NCBI GenBank assembly: GCA_005019695.1
Contig: RXID01015084.1
Span: forward strand, 37,566 to 101,565
Reading direction: 5' to 3'
DNA length: 64,000 nt
Origin: Trichopus zeylanicus subsp. travancoricus
Lineage: Eukaryota; Streptophyta; Magnoliopsida; Dioscoreales; Dioscoreaceae
In this document: positions 1-15,714 of the stretch, piece after piece
How the letters are laid out: each line of letters begins with the position of its first letter
How positions within the stretch are numbered: the first letter of the stretch is position 1
Program-made: the position numbers and the translations under genes
The notes under the pieces: generated by a model
The model's input: the letters and a program-made list of their open reading frames with translations, nothing else
Database searches by the model: none
What the model was told of the DNA's origin: nothing

Positions 1-164
1 CTACTACTACTACGACTACAACTATTACTACATCTACTAGTAATATTACTACTTCTATTACTCTATAATAACTACTACTCTTCCTACAGCTACTACTACT
101 ACTACGACTGCAACTACTATTACATCTACTACTAATATTACTACTTCTACTACTAGTACTACTA
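1..164 (+). repeat. Local tandem duplication, period about 92 bases
   Basis: TACGACTACAACTATTACTA (11) and CATCTACTAGTAATATTAC (31) recur with changes at 103 and 123. The same doublet, with period about 101, is in copy B (TACGACT at 9,233 and 9,334), so the local event is older than the 5-kb duplication. Confidence 0.8.
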
Positions 165-190
165 CTATTAGTACTGATACAACTACTACT

Positions 191-219
191 ACCACCACCA
201 CCACCACCACCACCACCAC
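191..219 (+). repeat. (ACC)n tract in copy A
   Basis: 29 uninterrupted bases of ACC/CAC triplets. Copy B has a run of the same length at 9,416-9,444. Confidence 0.95.
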
Positions 220-230
220 TACTACTGCTA

Positions 231-300
231 CTACTACCTCTACCCCTGCTAAAATGACTACTACTACCTCTACCCCTGCTAAAATGACTACTACTAATGC
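231..300 (+). repeat. 30-base exact tandem, copy A only
   Basis: The 30 bases 241-270 (start TACCCCTGCTAAAATGAC) are followed by a copy at 271-300 that is identical for its first 26 bases. Copy B has a single unit here, so this duplication postdates the 5-kb event, or one unit was lost in copy B. Confidence 0.92.
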
Positions 301-492
301 TTCTTGCATTACTACTGCTGCTTTGGCTACTATTGCTAAGACTTCTACAACTACGACTATAACTAATATTACTACACTACTACTACTACTACAACTACTG
401 CTACAATTACTAATACTTCTTCTACTACTATTATTACTACTACTTCTACTTCTGCTACCACTATTGCTGCTGCTACTACTACAAGAACTGCT

Positions 493-526
<34 letters not shown>

Positions 527-2105
527 TTGCTGCTACTGCTACTCGTACTACTATTGCCACAACAAGTCCTTTTACTAGTAGAACAATTGCTACTACTGCT
601 ACTACTACTACTACTACTACCCATACTGCTACTACTGCTACTACTATTACTACGCTACTACTAGAACTATTGCCACTCCAAAAACAAGTACTATTACGAC
701 TACTAACACTACTATACTTCAGCTACTAATGCTGCTGCTATAACTACTCCTCCCATGACTACTACTCTTACTACGTCCACTACTGCTACTGCTACTACCA
801 CTACTAATCCTATTACTACTACAACTACTAGTAATACAACTACCACTACAACTACTGCTACTATTCCTACTACTACTTCTACTACTAGTAGTTCTGATAT
901 GACTATTACAACTACTACTGCAACTGCAATAGCAACTACTATTACTCATAGTAATACAGCTACTAGTACTACTACTTATACTACCACTGCGGCTGATACT
1001 GCTACTAAAAATCCTACTACTACTTCTATCACTGCTACTATTACTGGTCCTACTACTGCAATTAATGTTGTTGCTGCTTCCAATACGGCAACCACTACTA
1101 CTACTACTAAGACTTCCACTACCACTACTACTACTGCTGCTACTGCTACGACTACTTCTGTTGCTCCTACTATTACTACTATTGTTGCTACCGCTACTGC
1201 TACTATGACTACTACTACTACTTCTACTGCTACTTCTACTTCTACTACTACTACTACATCTTCTTCTACTACTACTACTACTACTATTACTACTACTACT
1301 ACTGTCACTACTATTATTACTACAACTGCTACTACTAATACTAGCACTACTACTACTACAACCGCTACAAATACTATATTACTGCTACTACTTCTACCCA
1401 TACTACTACTACTAATACTACAACTTCTACTACTACTATAACTACTTTTACTACTTGTACTTCCACTACTACTACTACGACTGCTACTACTAGTACTACT
1501 CCTCCTCCACTCCCTCCTCTTCCAATTACTACTATTACTACTACTAGTACTACTACATCTACTGCTAATACTACAACTAGTACTACCACTACTATTTCTA
1601 GTCCTTCTACTTCTACTACAACTACTTCTACAACATGTACTACTACTTCTACTTTTCTTGTCGCAGCTATTAATTTTGCTATTTCTACCACTATTACTGC
1701 TGATTCTCCTCCTCCTCCTACTACTACTACTGTTACTATTACTACTACAACTAATACGACTATAGCAACAACAACTACGGCCGCTACTACTCCTGGTACT
1801 ACAACTATTGTTGTTACGAATACGACTACTACTACTACAACTACTACTACTAATACACTACTACTACAATTGCTACTACTACTACTTCTACTTCTACTAA
1901 TACTACTACTAGTACAACTGCTGCTACAGCTACTACAACTACTACAACAATTGCTACTATTGCTACTACTACTACTCCTATTGTAACTACCACTACATCT
2001 CCTACTATTACTACTACTACTACTACTACTACTACTATTATTACTACTACTACTACCAATACTACCACAACTACCATTATTACTACAAGGACTACTACTA
2101 CTACC

Positions 2106-2138
<33 letters not shown>

Positions 2139-5100
2139 CTACTACTACTACTACTACTTCTACTACTACTACTTCTATTACTAGTACTACTACTACTTCT
2201 GCTGCTACTACTACTGCTGCTACTATTGCTACTAGTACAACACTACTGCTACAACTACTACTTCTAGCACTGCAACTGCTCCAATTACTACTACTATTAT
2301 TACTACTACTAATACTACTACTTCTACTACTACTAATATTACTTCCACTACTACAACAACAACTACTACTGCTACTACTAATACTACTGCAAACAATCCT
2401 ACGACTTCCATGACTAATACTCTATCTACTATTGCAACTACAACACTCCTATTACTACTACTATTATTATTACTACTACTAATGCTACTACTTCTACAAT
2501 TATGACTATTGCAACTACTACTACTACTCCTACTACTATTACTACTACTACTTCAAGTCGTACTAAGAAAACAACTCCAAACACTCCTACTACTAATACT
2601 ACTGCAACAACAGCTACTGATTCTACTACTACTGCTGCAACAACAACAACTACTACTACTACTACTATACAAACAGTATACCTGCCACTACTGCTACTAC
2701 TTCCACTACTATGAATACTTCTACTACTACTACTAGTAGTACTTTTTCCACTCCTACTCCTACTACTACTACAACTACTACTCTCTCTGACTACTACCGC
2801 TGCAGCTACTACAACTCTTTCTGCAACTCCTACTAATATTACAACTGTTGTTGCTACAGTTGTTACTACAACAATAACAACTACTGCTACTACTGCTCCT
2901 ACTACTACTACTACTTCTAGTACAAATACCACTCCGACTGTTGCTACAAATAGTCCTATTACTACTACTACCTCTACGATTTATACTACTACCACTACTA
3001 CTCCAACAAATGTTGCTGCTACTACTGCTGCTGCTGCTACTTCTATTACTACTACTACTACTCCTCCTCCTCCTCCTCATCCTGCTGTTGCTACTTCACT
3101 ACTACTAATACTACAACAACTATTGCTCCTACTGTGATCTCTACTACTTCTACCACTCCTACTAGCACTACTACCCCTACTCCAACTACTACTACTACTA
3201 CTACAACTACTACTACCACTATAACTACTACTACCGCTACTAATACCACTGCTACTACAACTACTAGTACGACAACTACTCCTACTGCTACTACTGCTAC
3301 TTGTACTACGACTACGACAACTACAACTATTGGCACTACTGCTGCCTAAACTACAACGATAACTACTTCCAGAACTGCTTGTAATATGACAATTGCTACT
3401 ACTACAACTACTACTACTCCTACAGCTACTACTACTACTACACCTACTACTACTGCTTCTACTACCATATCGACTGCAAATGCTACTGCTTCTACTACAA
3501 CAACAACAACAACTACTATTACTACTGCTGCTGCTCCTCCTCCTACTACGAATACCACTACTACTACTTGTCCTACCATATTTTCTACTACTAATGCTAA
3601 TACTACTACTACCACTACTACGACTACTGCTGCTACTACTACTACTACCACTGCTACTACCTCTACTACCATAAAACTACTACTTGTACTACCTCTCCTA
3701 TTGCTGCCCCAACTTCTGCTACTACTACTACTACTATTACTACTACTACAGAGACTACTACGGCAACAACAACAATAACTACTACTATTACTCTAACTAT
3801 TACTACTACTATGATTACTAGTACTACTACTTGTGCTGCTACTACTACAACCACTATTATTGCTTCTACTACTACTGCTAATACCAGTACTACTGCTACA
3901 ACCGCTATTACCTCCGCTACTACTACTACTACACCTACTACAACAACTACTACGAATATTTGTACTACTACAATTATTACTACTACTTCTACTTCTGCTA
4001 CTACTGTCACTACTACTGCTACTTCTACTATTACAACAACAACTACTACTGCTCCAACTACTCCTACTACTACAACTACTACCGCTGCTACTACTACTAC
4101 TACTACTACCACCCCTTCTCCTACTACTACACTACTACTACTATTGTTACTACTACTACTTATACTTCTACTAGTACTAGTACTATTACTAGTACTACTA
4201 CTACTTCAACTACTTCTCCTATTGCTATTACAACTACTCCTACTACTACGACTTCTACTACCACTACTACTACTGCTACTACTACCACCTCTTCTTCTTG
4301 TTCTACTACTACTACTACTACTACACTATACTACTAGCACTGCTACTACTCCAACAACAACTACCATTAGTAATATTAATACAACAACAACTACTACTAC
4401 AATGACAACTACTACAACAACTCCTTTAACTACTACTACTTACGCACCTCCTACTATTACTATAGCTACAACTACAAGTACTCCTACTGCTACTACTAAC
4501 ACTACAACTACTACTAAGACTACTACTTCTACTACTACGACTCCTACAACTACTACTACACTTCTACAACTCCTCCTCCTACTACTACATCAACTACCAT
4601 GGCTATTATAATAACTACTCCTATTAATAGTACTATTACTACTACTACAACTTCTGCTGCTATAAAACTACTACAATAACTACTGCTGTTATAACTACTA
4701 CTACTATTGCAGCTATTGTTACAGAAACTACAGCTATTTCTACACTACTACTACTACTTTTACTAATGGTACTACTACTATAACTCCAATTATCACAACT
4801 ACTACATCTACTACTTCTACTACTACTACTACTCCAACTACTAATACAACTCCTAACAATCCTATGACTTCTACGACTACAACTACAACTACTGCAATAA
4901 CTACTGCACTCCTCCTACTACTACTACTACTATAACTACTACTACTACTGCCACTGTAACAACTAGTACTGCTACCTCTACTACTACTACTACCACTACT
5001 ATTACTATAACTACTACTACTACTGCAACTACTACCACTACTACTCCTACTCCTACTACTACTACTACTACCACCACTACTACTACTGCTACTACTGCTA

Positions 5101-7090
5101 CTACTCCTACTACTACTATAGTTACAACTACTACTACTACTACTACTATGAATACAACTATTACTACTACCACTACTTCTTATTCTACGACTACTGCTAC
5201 TACTACTACTTCTACGACTACTACTACTACTACTACTACAACGACTACTACAACAATGACTACCACTGCTGCTGCTGTTACTGCTGCTACCATTGCTACA
5301 ACTGCTCCTTTTACTACTAGTACAACTACTACCACAGCTACTACTGTTAATACTAGTAGCAATAGTAGTACACCTACTACTGCAACCTCTACTACTAATT
5401 CTACTTGGACTATTACTACTACTATGACTACTACTACTAATATAACTACTACTTCAACAACTACAACTATGACTACTATTACTACACTACTACTACAACT
5501 ACCACTACTAGCACTAGTACTACTCCAACCACTACTACTATTACTTCTGCTAGTCCTACTACTACTACAACAACTATAACTACTACTACTGCTACTAGTA
5601 CTACTACTCTTACTATAGTTACTACTATTTCTACTTCTGTCACTACAACTACTGCTGTAGCTACTAGTATTACTACTACAACAACATTTACTATTATTAT
5701 TGCTACTACTACTACTAGTTTGGCAACTACATCTACGACTCCTACTACTGCAACCTCTACTACTACTGCTACTACTCCGACTACAACAACAACAACAACT
5801 ACTACTACTACTCTTGCTACTGCTACTACAATGATTGCTACAACTACTACTTCTATTGCTACTACTACAACTACAACTACTGCTACTAATGCAACTGCTA
5901 CTCCCACTACTACCACTACTACTACCACTACAACTACAACTACAACAACAAAACTACAACAACGACAACAACTAGTACTAGTACTATTACTACTACTAGT
6001 TCTACTTCTACTACTACTGCTATTACTATTGCTCCTACTACTACTGCTACTACTTCTAGTACTGCGACTACTACTACTGCTGCAATTGTGACTATTACAA
6101 TGGCCACTACTATAACTACTCCTATTGCTGCTACTACTTCTACTACTACTGCGGCCAATACTACTACTACTATTGCTGTTGCTCCTATAGCTACTAATAT
6201 GACTACTACTACAACCACCATTACTACTATTGTGATTGCTACTACAACTACTACTATTGCTGCTACTACTACTGCTCTTGCTACTGCTACTAATAATACT
6301 AGTACTCCAAATACTTCTACTACTACTGCTACTACTACTAGTACAAATGCTACTGCTTAAGCTACTACTATTACTGCTACCACTATTGTCACAACTACTA
6401 CTACTATAACAAATACTACTAGTACAACAAGTACTACTACTATTACTGCCACGACTACAACTACTGCAACTACTACTCTTGGTACTGCCACTGCTACCAT
6501 TGCTTCAACTGCCACTACCACTACTACTACTACTGTTGCTTCAACTTCTACTGCTACTACTTCAACTACTATAATTACTACTGCTACTACTAGTGTTTCT
6601 GCCACCACTCTTCCTACTACTACTACTCCTGCTACTGCTGCTGCTACTACTATTTGTACTACTACTGTTATTACTACTGCTAATACTACCACTACTACTA
6701 CTACCACTACTACAATTGTTACTCCTACTAATACAACTTCTGCAACTACTAGTATTACTATCAATACTACTACTACTACTACTGATACCTCTACGACCAC
6801 AAGTACGGCTGCTAGCACTACTACAGCTACTAATGCTACTTCTACTACAACTACTACTATGACTATTACTACTACTACTATTACTACCATTACTACCACT
6901 ACAACTACTACTAATAGCCGCTATTGCTCAAACTACAAGTACTACCACTGTTGCTACTATTACTACTACTACTAGGACTACTGCTACTGCTACGACTTCT
7001 GCTACTAGAGATACTATTACTACTTCTCCAACTTCAACTACTGCTACTACTACTCGTACAATTGCGACTACTACAACTTATATTACGATG

Positions 7091-7121
<31 letters not shown>

Positions 7122-9221
7122 TTACTAGCACAACTACTATTACTATTACTACTACTGCTACTGTTGCTACTACTACTGCTACTACTATCGTTGTACTATT
7201 GCTATGATGCACCTAATACTATTACTATTACTACTAATACTGCTTCTACTAATACTACTATAACTACTACTACAACTTTTGCTACTACTACTGCTACTGT
7301 TGCTGCTACTGTTGCTACTGCTACTACTACTTCTACTACTATTGTTGCTGCTGCAGCTACTACTACTATTACTACTATTACCGCTATAGCTAATACTACT
7401 ACGGCTGCTGCTGCTGCTATTGTTGCTGCAACCGCTACTACTACTGCTATACCTACTTCTCATACTACTATACCTATTTTTTCCCATACTGATACAACTG
7501 TTGGTGCTGCTACTGCTTCTACTAGTACTACTACTACTTCTCCTACTACAACTAATATGACTGCCACTACTACGACTACCATTATTATTATTGTTGCTAC
7601 TTTTGCTACTACTACTACTAATACTACTATTCGTGCTATTTCAACTACTACTGTTATTATTGCTACTACTACTGCTACAACAACTAATACTACTACTCCT
7701 ACCATTGCTGCTACTACTACTACAACTAGTACTTCTATTATTACTATTGCTATTACTACTACCACTACAACTACTAATACTATTGCTACAACTACAATTA
7801 CTAATTTAGCTACTACTGCTAGTACTTCTACTACAACTACTCCTAATGGTACTACACCATCTCCTATTACTACTACTAGTGCTACTACTACTAATGCTAA
7901 ACCTACTACTACTCTTACTACTACTAGCCCTACTCCTAGACCTACTCCTACTAATGCTACTACTACTACTACTACTACTACTACAACTGCTACTTCTACA
8001 ACTACAATTGTTGCCACAACTGCTACTACTACTACTACTAACACAACAACTACTGCTGCTACTACTGCTTCTGATACTACTACTCCTACCATCGCTACTG
8101 CTACTGCTGCTGCTACTACTACAACAACTACTCCTAGTACAACTAGTACTTCTACTATTACTACTACCACTACTACTGCTGTTGCGGCTGTTACTCTTAC
8201 TACTATGACTATTACTACTACGACTATTATTATTATTGCTACTACTACTACAACTACTACTGCCACTACTATACAACTACTACTGCCACTACTAAACTTT
8301 TACAACTATTACTACTACTGCTACAGCTACTACTACTACAACAACTAGTACTACTACGACTCCTGCTATTGCTGCTAATACAACCACTACTACTTCTACT
8401 CCTACTACTGCTAATACTACCCGTGCTATTACTATTACAACAACTGCTAATGCTACTACCAGAACTACTACTACTATTACTACTACTAATGCTACTATTA
8501 GTACTACTACTACTACTATTATTACTGCACCTACAACTACTTCTACAGCAACTCATACTACTTCAGTGACTTCTACTAACACTACACCAACTACTATTGC
8601 TACTACTACTACACCTCCTCCTACTACTACTACTGCTGCTGCTACTACTACTACTGCTACTACTACTTCTACAACTACTACAACCTCGATTACCACTATT
8701 ATGACAAGTACGACTACTGCTCCTGCTGCTACTATTACTGCTACAACTATTGCTATTACCACTGCTACTACTACCCCAATCACTGCTACTACTGCTACAA
8801 CAACGACACCACTACTACAACTACTACTACCACTACAAATGCAACAACTACTACTGCTACTACTACTACTACTACAGCTGCTACGGCTACAACCTCTCCT
8901 ACTACTACTACTACTACTACAACAACAACTACTACTACTACCTCCACAACAACTACTACTTGTCTTATTGCTACTACAACTACTACTACTTCTTCTAATA
9001 CTACTACTGCTACTATTACCAGTACGACTACTACGACTTATACCATAACTACTACAACTACTAGTAGGACAACTACTCCAACAACTACTACTACTCCTCC
9101 TATTACTACTACAACAACTACAACAACTGGTACTACTGGTACGTCTACTAGAGGGACTACTACTACTACTACTACTTCTAATACTACAACCGCTACTACT
9201 ACTCCTCCTCTTTCAACAGCT

Positions 9222-9395
9222 ACTACTACTACTACGACTGCAACTACTACTACATCTACCAGTAATATTACTTCTTCTACAACTCTATAACAGCTACTAC
9301 TACTACTACTCTTCCTACAACTACTACTACTACTACGACTGCAACTACTATTACATCTACTACTAATATTACTACTTCTACTACTAGTACTACTA
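9222..9395 (+). repeat. Local tandem duplication in copy B, period about 101 bases
   Basis: Counterpart of the doublet at 1-164. The two units start TACGACTGCAACTAC at 9,233 and 9,334. The period differs by about nine bases from copy A, three triplets' worth. Confidence 0.78.
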
Positions 9396-9415
9396 CTATT
9401 AGTACAGATACTACT

Positions 9416-9444
9416 ACCACCACCACCACCACCACCACCACCAC
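9416..9444 (+). repeat. (ACC)n tract in copy B
   Basis: 29 uninterrupted bases of ACC triplets, the equivalent of 191-219. Equal length in both copies contrasts with the variable pure ACT tracts. Confidence 0.95.
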
Positions 9445-11174
9445 TACCACTACTACTGCTACTACTACCTCTACCCCTGCGAAACTGACTACAACTAATA
9501 CTTCTTGTATTACTACTGCTTCTTTGGCTACTATTGCTAAGACTTCTACTATTATGACTATAACTAATATTACTACACTACTACTACTACTACAACTACT
9601 GCTATAATTACTAATACTTCTACTACTACTATTATTATTGCTACTTCTACTTCTGCTACCACTGTTGCTGCTGCTACTACTACAAGAACTGCTACTACTA
9701 CTACTACGACGACGACGATGACTACTATTGCTGCTACTGCAACTCTTACTACTATTGCCACAACAAGTCCTTTTACGAGTAGTACAACTGCTACTACTAG
9801 TACTACTACTACTATTACTACCCATACTGCTGCTACTGCTAGAACTACTGCCACTCCAAAAATAAGTACTATTACTACTACTAACACTACTATACTTCTA
9901 CTACTAATGCAGCTGCTATAACTACTCCTCCCATGACTACTACTCTTACTATGTCCACTACTGCTACTGCTACTGCCACTACTAATCCTATTACTACTAC
10001 AACTACTGGTAATACAACTACCACTACTACTACTGCTACTATTCCTACTACTGCTTCTACTACTAGTAATTCTGATATGACTATTACAACTACTACTGCA
10101 ATTGCAATAGCTACTACTGTTACTCATAGTAATACAGCTACTAGTACTACTACTTATACTACCACTGTGGCTGATACTGCTACTAAAAATCCTACTACTA
10201 CTTGTATCACTGCTACTATTGCTGGTCCTACTACTGAAATTAATATTGTTGCTGCTTCCAATACGGCAACCACTACTACTACTACTAAGACTTCCACTAC
10301 CACTACTACTAATGCTGCTACTGCTACGACTACTTCTGTTGCTACTACTATTACTACTATTGTTGCTACCACTATTGCTACTATGACTACTACTACTACT
10401 TCTACTGATACTTCTACTTCTACTACTACTACTACCTCTTCTTCTTCTACTACTACTACTATTACTACTACTACTGCTGTCACTACTATTATTACTACTA
10501 CTGCTACTACTAATACTAGTACTACAACTACTACAACTACTACAAATACTATATTACTGCTACTACTTCTACCCATACTACTACTACTAATACTACAACT
10601 TCTACTGCTACTACAACTACTTTTACTACTTGTACTTCTACTACTACTACTACGACTGCTACTACTAGTACTACTCCTCCTCCTCCCCCTCCTCTTGCAA
10701 TTACCACTATTGCTACTACTAGTACTACTACATCTACTGCTAATACTACAACTAGTACTACCACTACTATTTCTAGTCCATCTACTTCTACTACAACTGC
10801 TTCTACAACATGTACTACAACTTCTACTTCTCTTGTTGCAGCTATTAATTTTGCTATCGCTACCACTACTACTTGCTGCTGCTACTACTACTACTACTAC
10901 TACTGTTACTATTACTACTACAACAACTACGACTACAGCAACAACAACTACGGCCGCTACTACTCCTAGTACTACAACTATTGTTGTTACGAATACGACT
11001 AGTACTACAACAACAACTACTACTAATACACTACTACTACTATTGCTACTACTACTACTTCTACTTCTACTAATACTACTACTAGTACAACTGCTTCTAC
11101 AGCCACTACAACTACTACAACAACTGCTACTATTGCTACTACTACTACTCCTATTGCAACTACCACTACTTCTC

Positions 11175-11222
<48 letters not shown>

Positions 11223-11559
11223 TTACTACTACTACTACTACTAATACTACCACAACTACCATTATTACTACAAGGACTACTACTACTACTGCAACAACAA
11301 CAACAACAACTACTACTACTATTACTACTACTACAACTACTTCTATTACTAGTACTACTACTACTTCTGCTGCTGCTACTACTGCTGCTACTATTGCTAC
11401 TAGTACAACACTACTGCTACAACTACTACTTCTAGCACTGCAATTGCACCAATTACTACTACTATTATTACTACTTCTAATACTACTACTTCTACTACTA
11501 CTAATATTACTTCCACTACTATAACAACAACTACTACTGCTACTACTAATACAACCACA

Positions 11560-11592
<33 letters not shown>

Positions 11593-14316
11593 CCGACAAC
11601 CACTAACTACTACTACTGCAAACAATCCTATGACTTCCATGACTAATACTCTATCTACTATTGCAACTACTACACTCCTATTACTACTACTATTATTATT
11701 ACTGCTACTACTAATGCTACTACTTCTACAATTATGACTATTGCAACTACTATTACTACTCCTACTACTATTACTACTACTACTTCAAGTCGTACTAAGA
11801 AAACCACTCCAAACACTCCTACTACTAATACTACTGCAACAACAGCTACTGATTCTACTACTACTGCTGCAACAACAACTACTACTACTACTACTATACA
11901 AACAGTATACCTGCCACTACTGCTACTACTTCCACTACTGTGAATACTTCTACCACTACTACTCCTTCCTCTACTACTACTACTACTACGTTTTCCACTC
12001 CTACTCCTACTACTACTACAACTACTACTCTCTCTGACTACTACCGCTGCAGCTACTACAACTCCTACTGCAACTCCTACTAATATTACAACTGTTGTTG
12101 CTACAGTTGCTACTACAACAACAACAACTACTGCTCCTACTACTACTACAACTTCTAGTAGAAATACCACTCCAACTGCTACTACTAATAGTCCTATTAC
12201 TACTACTACCTCTACGATTTATACTACTACCACAACTACTCCAACAAATGTTGCTGCTACTATTACTGCTGCTACTTCTACTACTACTACTACTACCACT
12301 CCTCCTCCTCCTCATTCTGCTGTTGCTACTACTACTACTTAAACTACTACTACTACTACAGCAACTATTACTCCTACTGTGATCTCTACTACTTCTACCA
12401 CTCCTACTAGCACTACTACCCCTACTCCAACTACTACTACTACTACTACAACTACTACTACCACTACAACTACTACTACCGCTATTAATACCACTGCTAC
12501 TACAACTACTAGTACGAAAACTACTCCTACTGCTACTACTGCTACTTGTACTACGACTACGACAACTACAACTATTGGCACTACTGCTGCCTAAACTACA
12601 GCGATAACTACTTCAAGAACTGCTTGTAATATGACAATTGCTACTACTACAACTACTACTACTCCTACAGCTACTACTACTACTACACCTACAACTACTG
12701 CTTCTATTACCATATTGACTGCAAATGCTACTGCCACTACTACTACAACAACAACAACTACTATTACTACTGCTACTGCTGCTGCTGCTGCTCCCCCTCC
12801 TACTACGAATTCCACTACTACTACTTGTGCTACCATATTTTCTACTACTAATGCTAATACTACTACTACCACTACTAGGACTACTGCTGCTGCTACTACT
12901 ACTACCACTGCTACTACCTCTACTACCATAAAACTACTACTTCTACTACCTCTCCTATTATTGCCCCTACTTCTGCTACTACTACTACTACTATTACTAC
13001 TACTACTGCGACTACTACGGCAACAACAACAACAACTACTACTATTACTCCAACTACTACTACTACTATGATTACTAGTACTACTACTTGTGCTGCTACT
13101 ACTACAACCACTATTATTGCTTCTACTACTACTGCTAATACCAGTACTATTGCTACAACCGCTATTACCTCCGCTACTACTACTACTACACCTACTACTA
13201 CTACTATGAATATTTCTACTACTACTATTATTACTACTACTTCTACTTCTGCCACTACTGTCACTACTACTGCTACTTCTACTATTACAACAACTGCTAC
13301 TACTACTGCTCCAACTACTCCTACTACTACAGCTACTACCGCAGCTGCTGCTACTTCTACTACTACCACCCCTTCTCCTACTACTACACTACTACTACTA
13401 TTGTTACTACTACTACTTCTATTTCCAATAGTACTAGTACTATTACTAGTACTACTACTACTTCAACTACTTCTCCAATTGCTATTACCACTACTCCTAT
13501 TACTACGACTTCTACTACCACTACTACTACTGCTACTACTACCACTTCTTCTTCTTCTTCTTCTACTACTACTACTACTACTACACTACTACTACTAGCA
13601 CTGCTACTACTCCAACAACAACTACCATTAGTAATATTAATACAACAACAACAACTACTACAATGACAACTACTACAACCACTCCTTTAACTACTACTAC
13701 TCTAGTTCCTACTACTATTACTATAGCTACAACTACAAGTACTCCTACTGCTACTACTAACACTACAACTACTACTAAGACTACTACTTCTACTACTACG
13801 ACTCCTACAACTACCACTACACTTCTACAACTCCTCCTCCTACTACTACTTCAACTACCATGGCTACTATAATAACTACTCCTACTAATAGTACTATTAC
13901 TACTACTACAACTTCTGCTGCTATAAAACTACTACAATAACTACTGCTTCTATAACTACTACTACTATTGCAGCTATTGTTACAGAAACTACTGCTATTT
14001 CTACACTACTACTACTACTTTTACTATTGGTACTACTACTATAACTCCAATTATCACAACTAGTACATCTACTACTTCTACTACTACTACTACTCCAACT
14101 ACTAATACAACTCTTAACACTCCAATGACTTCTACGACTTCAACTACAACTACTGCAATTACTACTGCACTCCTCCTATTACTACTACTACTATAAGTAC
14201 TACTACTACTGCCACTGTAACAACTACTACTGCAACCTCTACTACTACTACTACTTCCACTACTATTTCTACGACTACTACTACTACTGCAACTACTACC
14301 ACTACTACTCCTACTC

Positions 14317-14351
<35 letters not shown>

Positions 14352-14353
14352 CT

Positions 14354-14396
<43 letters not shown>
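14354..14396 (+). repeat. Pure (ACT)14 tract
   Basis: 43 uninterrupted bases of ACT repeat just beyond the right end of duplication copy B. Confidence 0.95.
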
Positions 14397-14918
14397 GCTA
14401 CTACTACTACTACTACTACAACAACTACTATAACTACTTCTGCTACTGCTACTGCTGCTACTACTGCAACTAGTACTATGACAAATACGGCTCCGACTAC
14501 TACAACTACAAGTCCTATTACTACTACTACTACTATTACTATGTTTTATACTTCTACCACTACTACTACAATCACTACTATTGCTACTGCTACTACAATT
14601 ATTGCTGCTACTACTGCTACTACTACAGTTACTGTTGCTATTACTACTACTCTGACTACTTTGACTACTATAGGAACTACTACTCCTGCTGCAACTCCTA
14701 TTACTTCTACCAGTCCTACTACTACTACCACCCCTACTCGAACTACTACTACTACTACTATTGCTACAATAACTACTAACTGCTACAACTACTAATACTA
14801 CAACTACTACTTCAACAACAACTACTACTACTGATACTACTACTACTACTTCTGTAGCTAGAACAATTGCTACTACTACTACTCTGACTACTACTAGTAC
14901 TACTATTCCTAATACTAG

Positions 14919-14956
<38 letters not shown>

Positions 14957-15410
14957 CTACTCCTACACCTACTCTTACTACTACTCCTGCTACTAGTCCT
15001 ACTCTTACACCTACTACTATTACTACTACTCCTACTACTGGCACTAACGCTACAACTGCAACTACTATTACTACAACACTCCAATTACTACTACCCCGGC
15101 TACTGCTGCTACTATTACAACTACTACTTCAGCTTCTATAATAACTACTACTATTGTTGCTCTTATTGTAACTGCTACTATGGCTACTCCTACTACTACT
15201 ACTACTGTTGTTGCTATTGCTATAACTACTGCTATTGCTGCTACTACTAGTACTACTGCTGCTGCAACTACTACTACTGCTACAACTACAACTAAAATTT
15301 ATACTACTACTACGACTACTACTACAACTAATATTTCTACTACTACTACTACAAGAACAACTACTGCTATGACTACTGCTATTCTGACTACTACTACTTC
15401 CACTACTACG

Positions 15411-15480
<70 letters not shown>
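15411..15480 (+). repeat. Pure (ACT)23 tract
   Basis: 70 uninterrupted bases of ACT repeat. The surrounding 15.3-16.0 kb is also richer in pure ACT, ACC and TCT runs than the rest of block 1, which suggests recent expansion. Confidence 0.97.
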
Positions 15481-15487
<7 letters not shown>

Positions 15488-15681
15488 TATTACAACCACT
15501 GCAACTACCACTACACTACTACAACAACTACTACTAGCACTATTACAACTCCAACAACTACTTCCATCACTACTACTAATACTACAATGACTTCTACTAC
15601 TACTACTATAACTTTACTATTGCAACTACTACAACTCCTAATACTACTATTACTGCTACTCCTACTAACTCCCACTACTAG

Positions 15682-15714
<33 letters not shown>

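Larger units (their letters stand above)
1..5080 (+). repeat. 5-kb segmental duplication, copy A (left end outside window)
   Basis: Rare variants and their order match 9,222-14,348. Shared landmarks include a 29-base ACC run (191 here, 9,416 in copy B), CCACTCCAAAAA (673/9,851), GTGATCTC (3,134/12,379), GCCTAAAC (3,344/12,589) and CCATGGC (4,597/13,858). The offset drifts from about 9,231 through 9,178 to 9,261 because of indels. Between 986-1,123 and 10,164-10,301 I count about five differences in 138 bases. The match fades after about 5,080. The left edge of the window already matches, so the copy probably starts outside. Confidence 0.9.
9222..14348 (+). repeat. 5-kb segmental duplication, copy B
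   Basis: Partner of 1-5,080 in direct orientation. It has one 30-base unit where copy A has two (near 9,470) and other small indels. Homology stops just before a pure ACT tract at 14,354-14,396, so the right boundary coincides with a pure-tract position. Confidence 0.9.

Noticed and set aside
9933..11435. 500-codon + strand frame with Thr-rich and Leu-rich halves
   Set aside because: The Thr to Leu change is a one-base phase shift from ACT to CTA codons. The - strand is open too.
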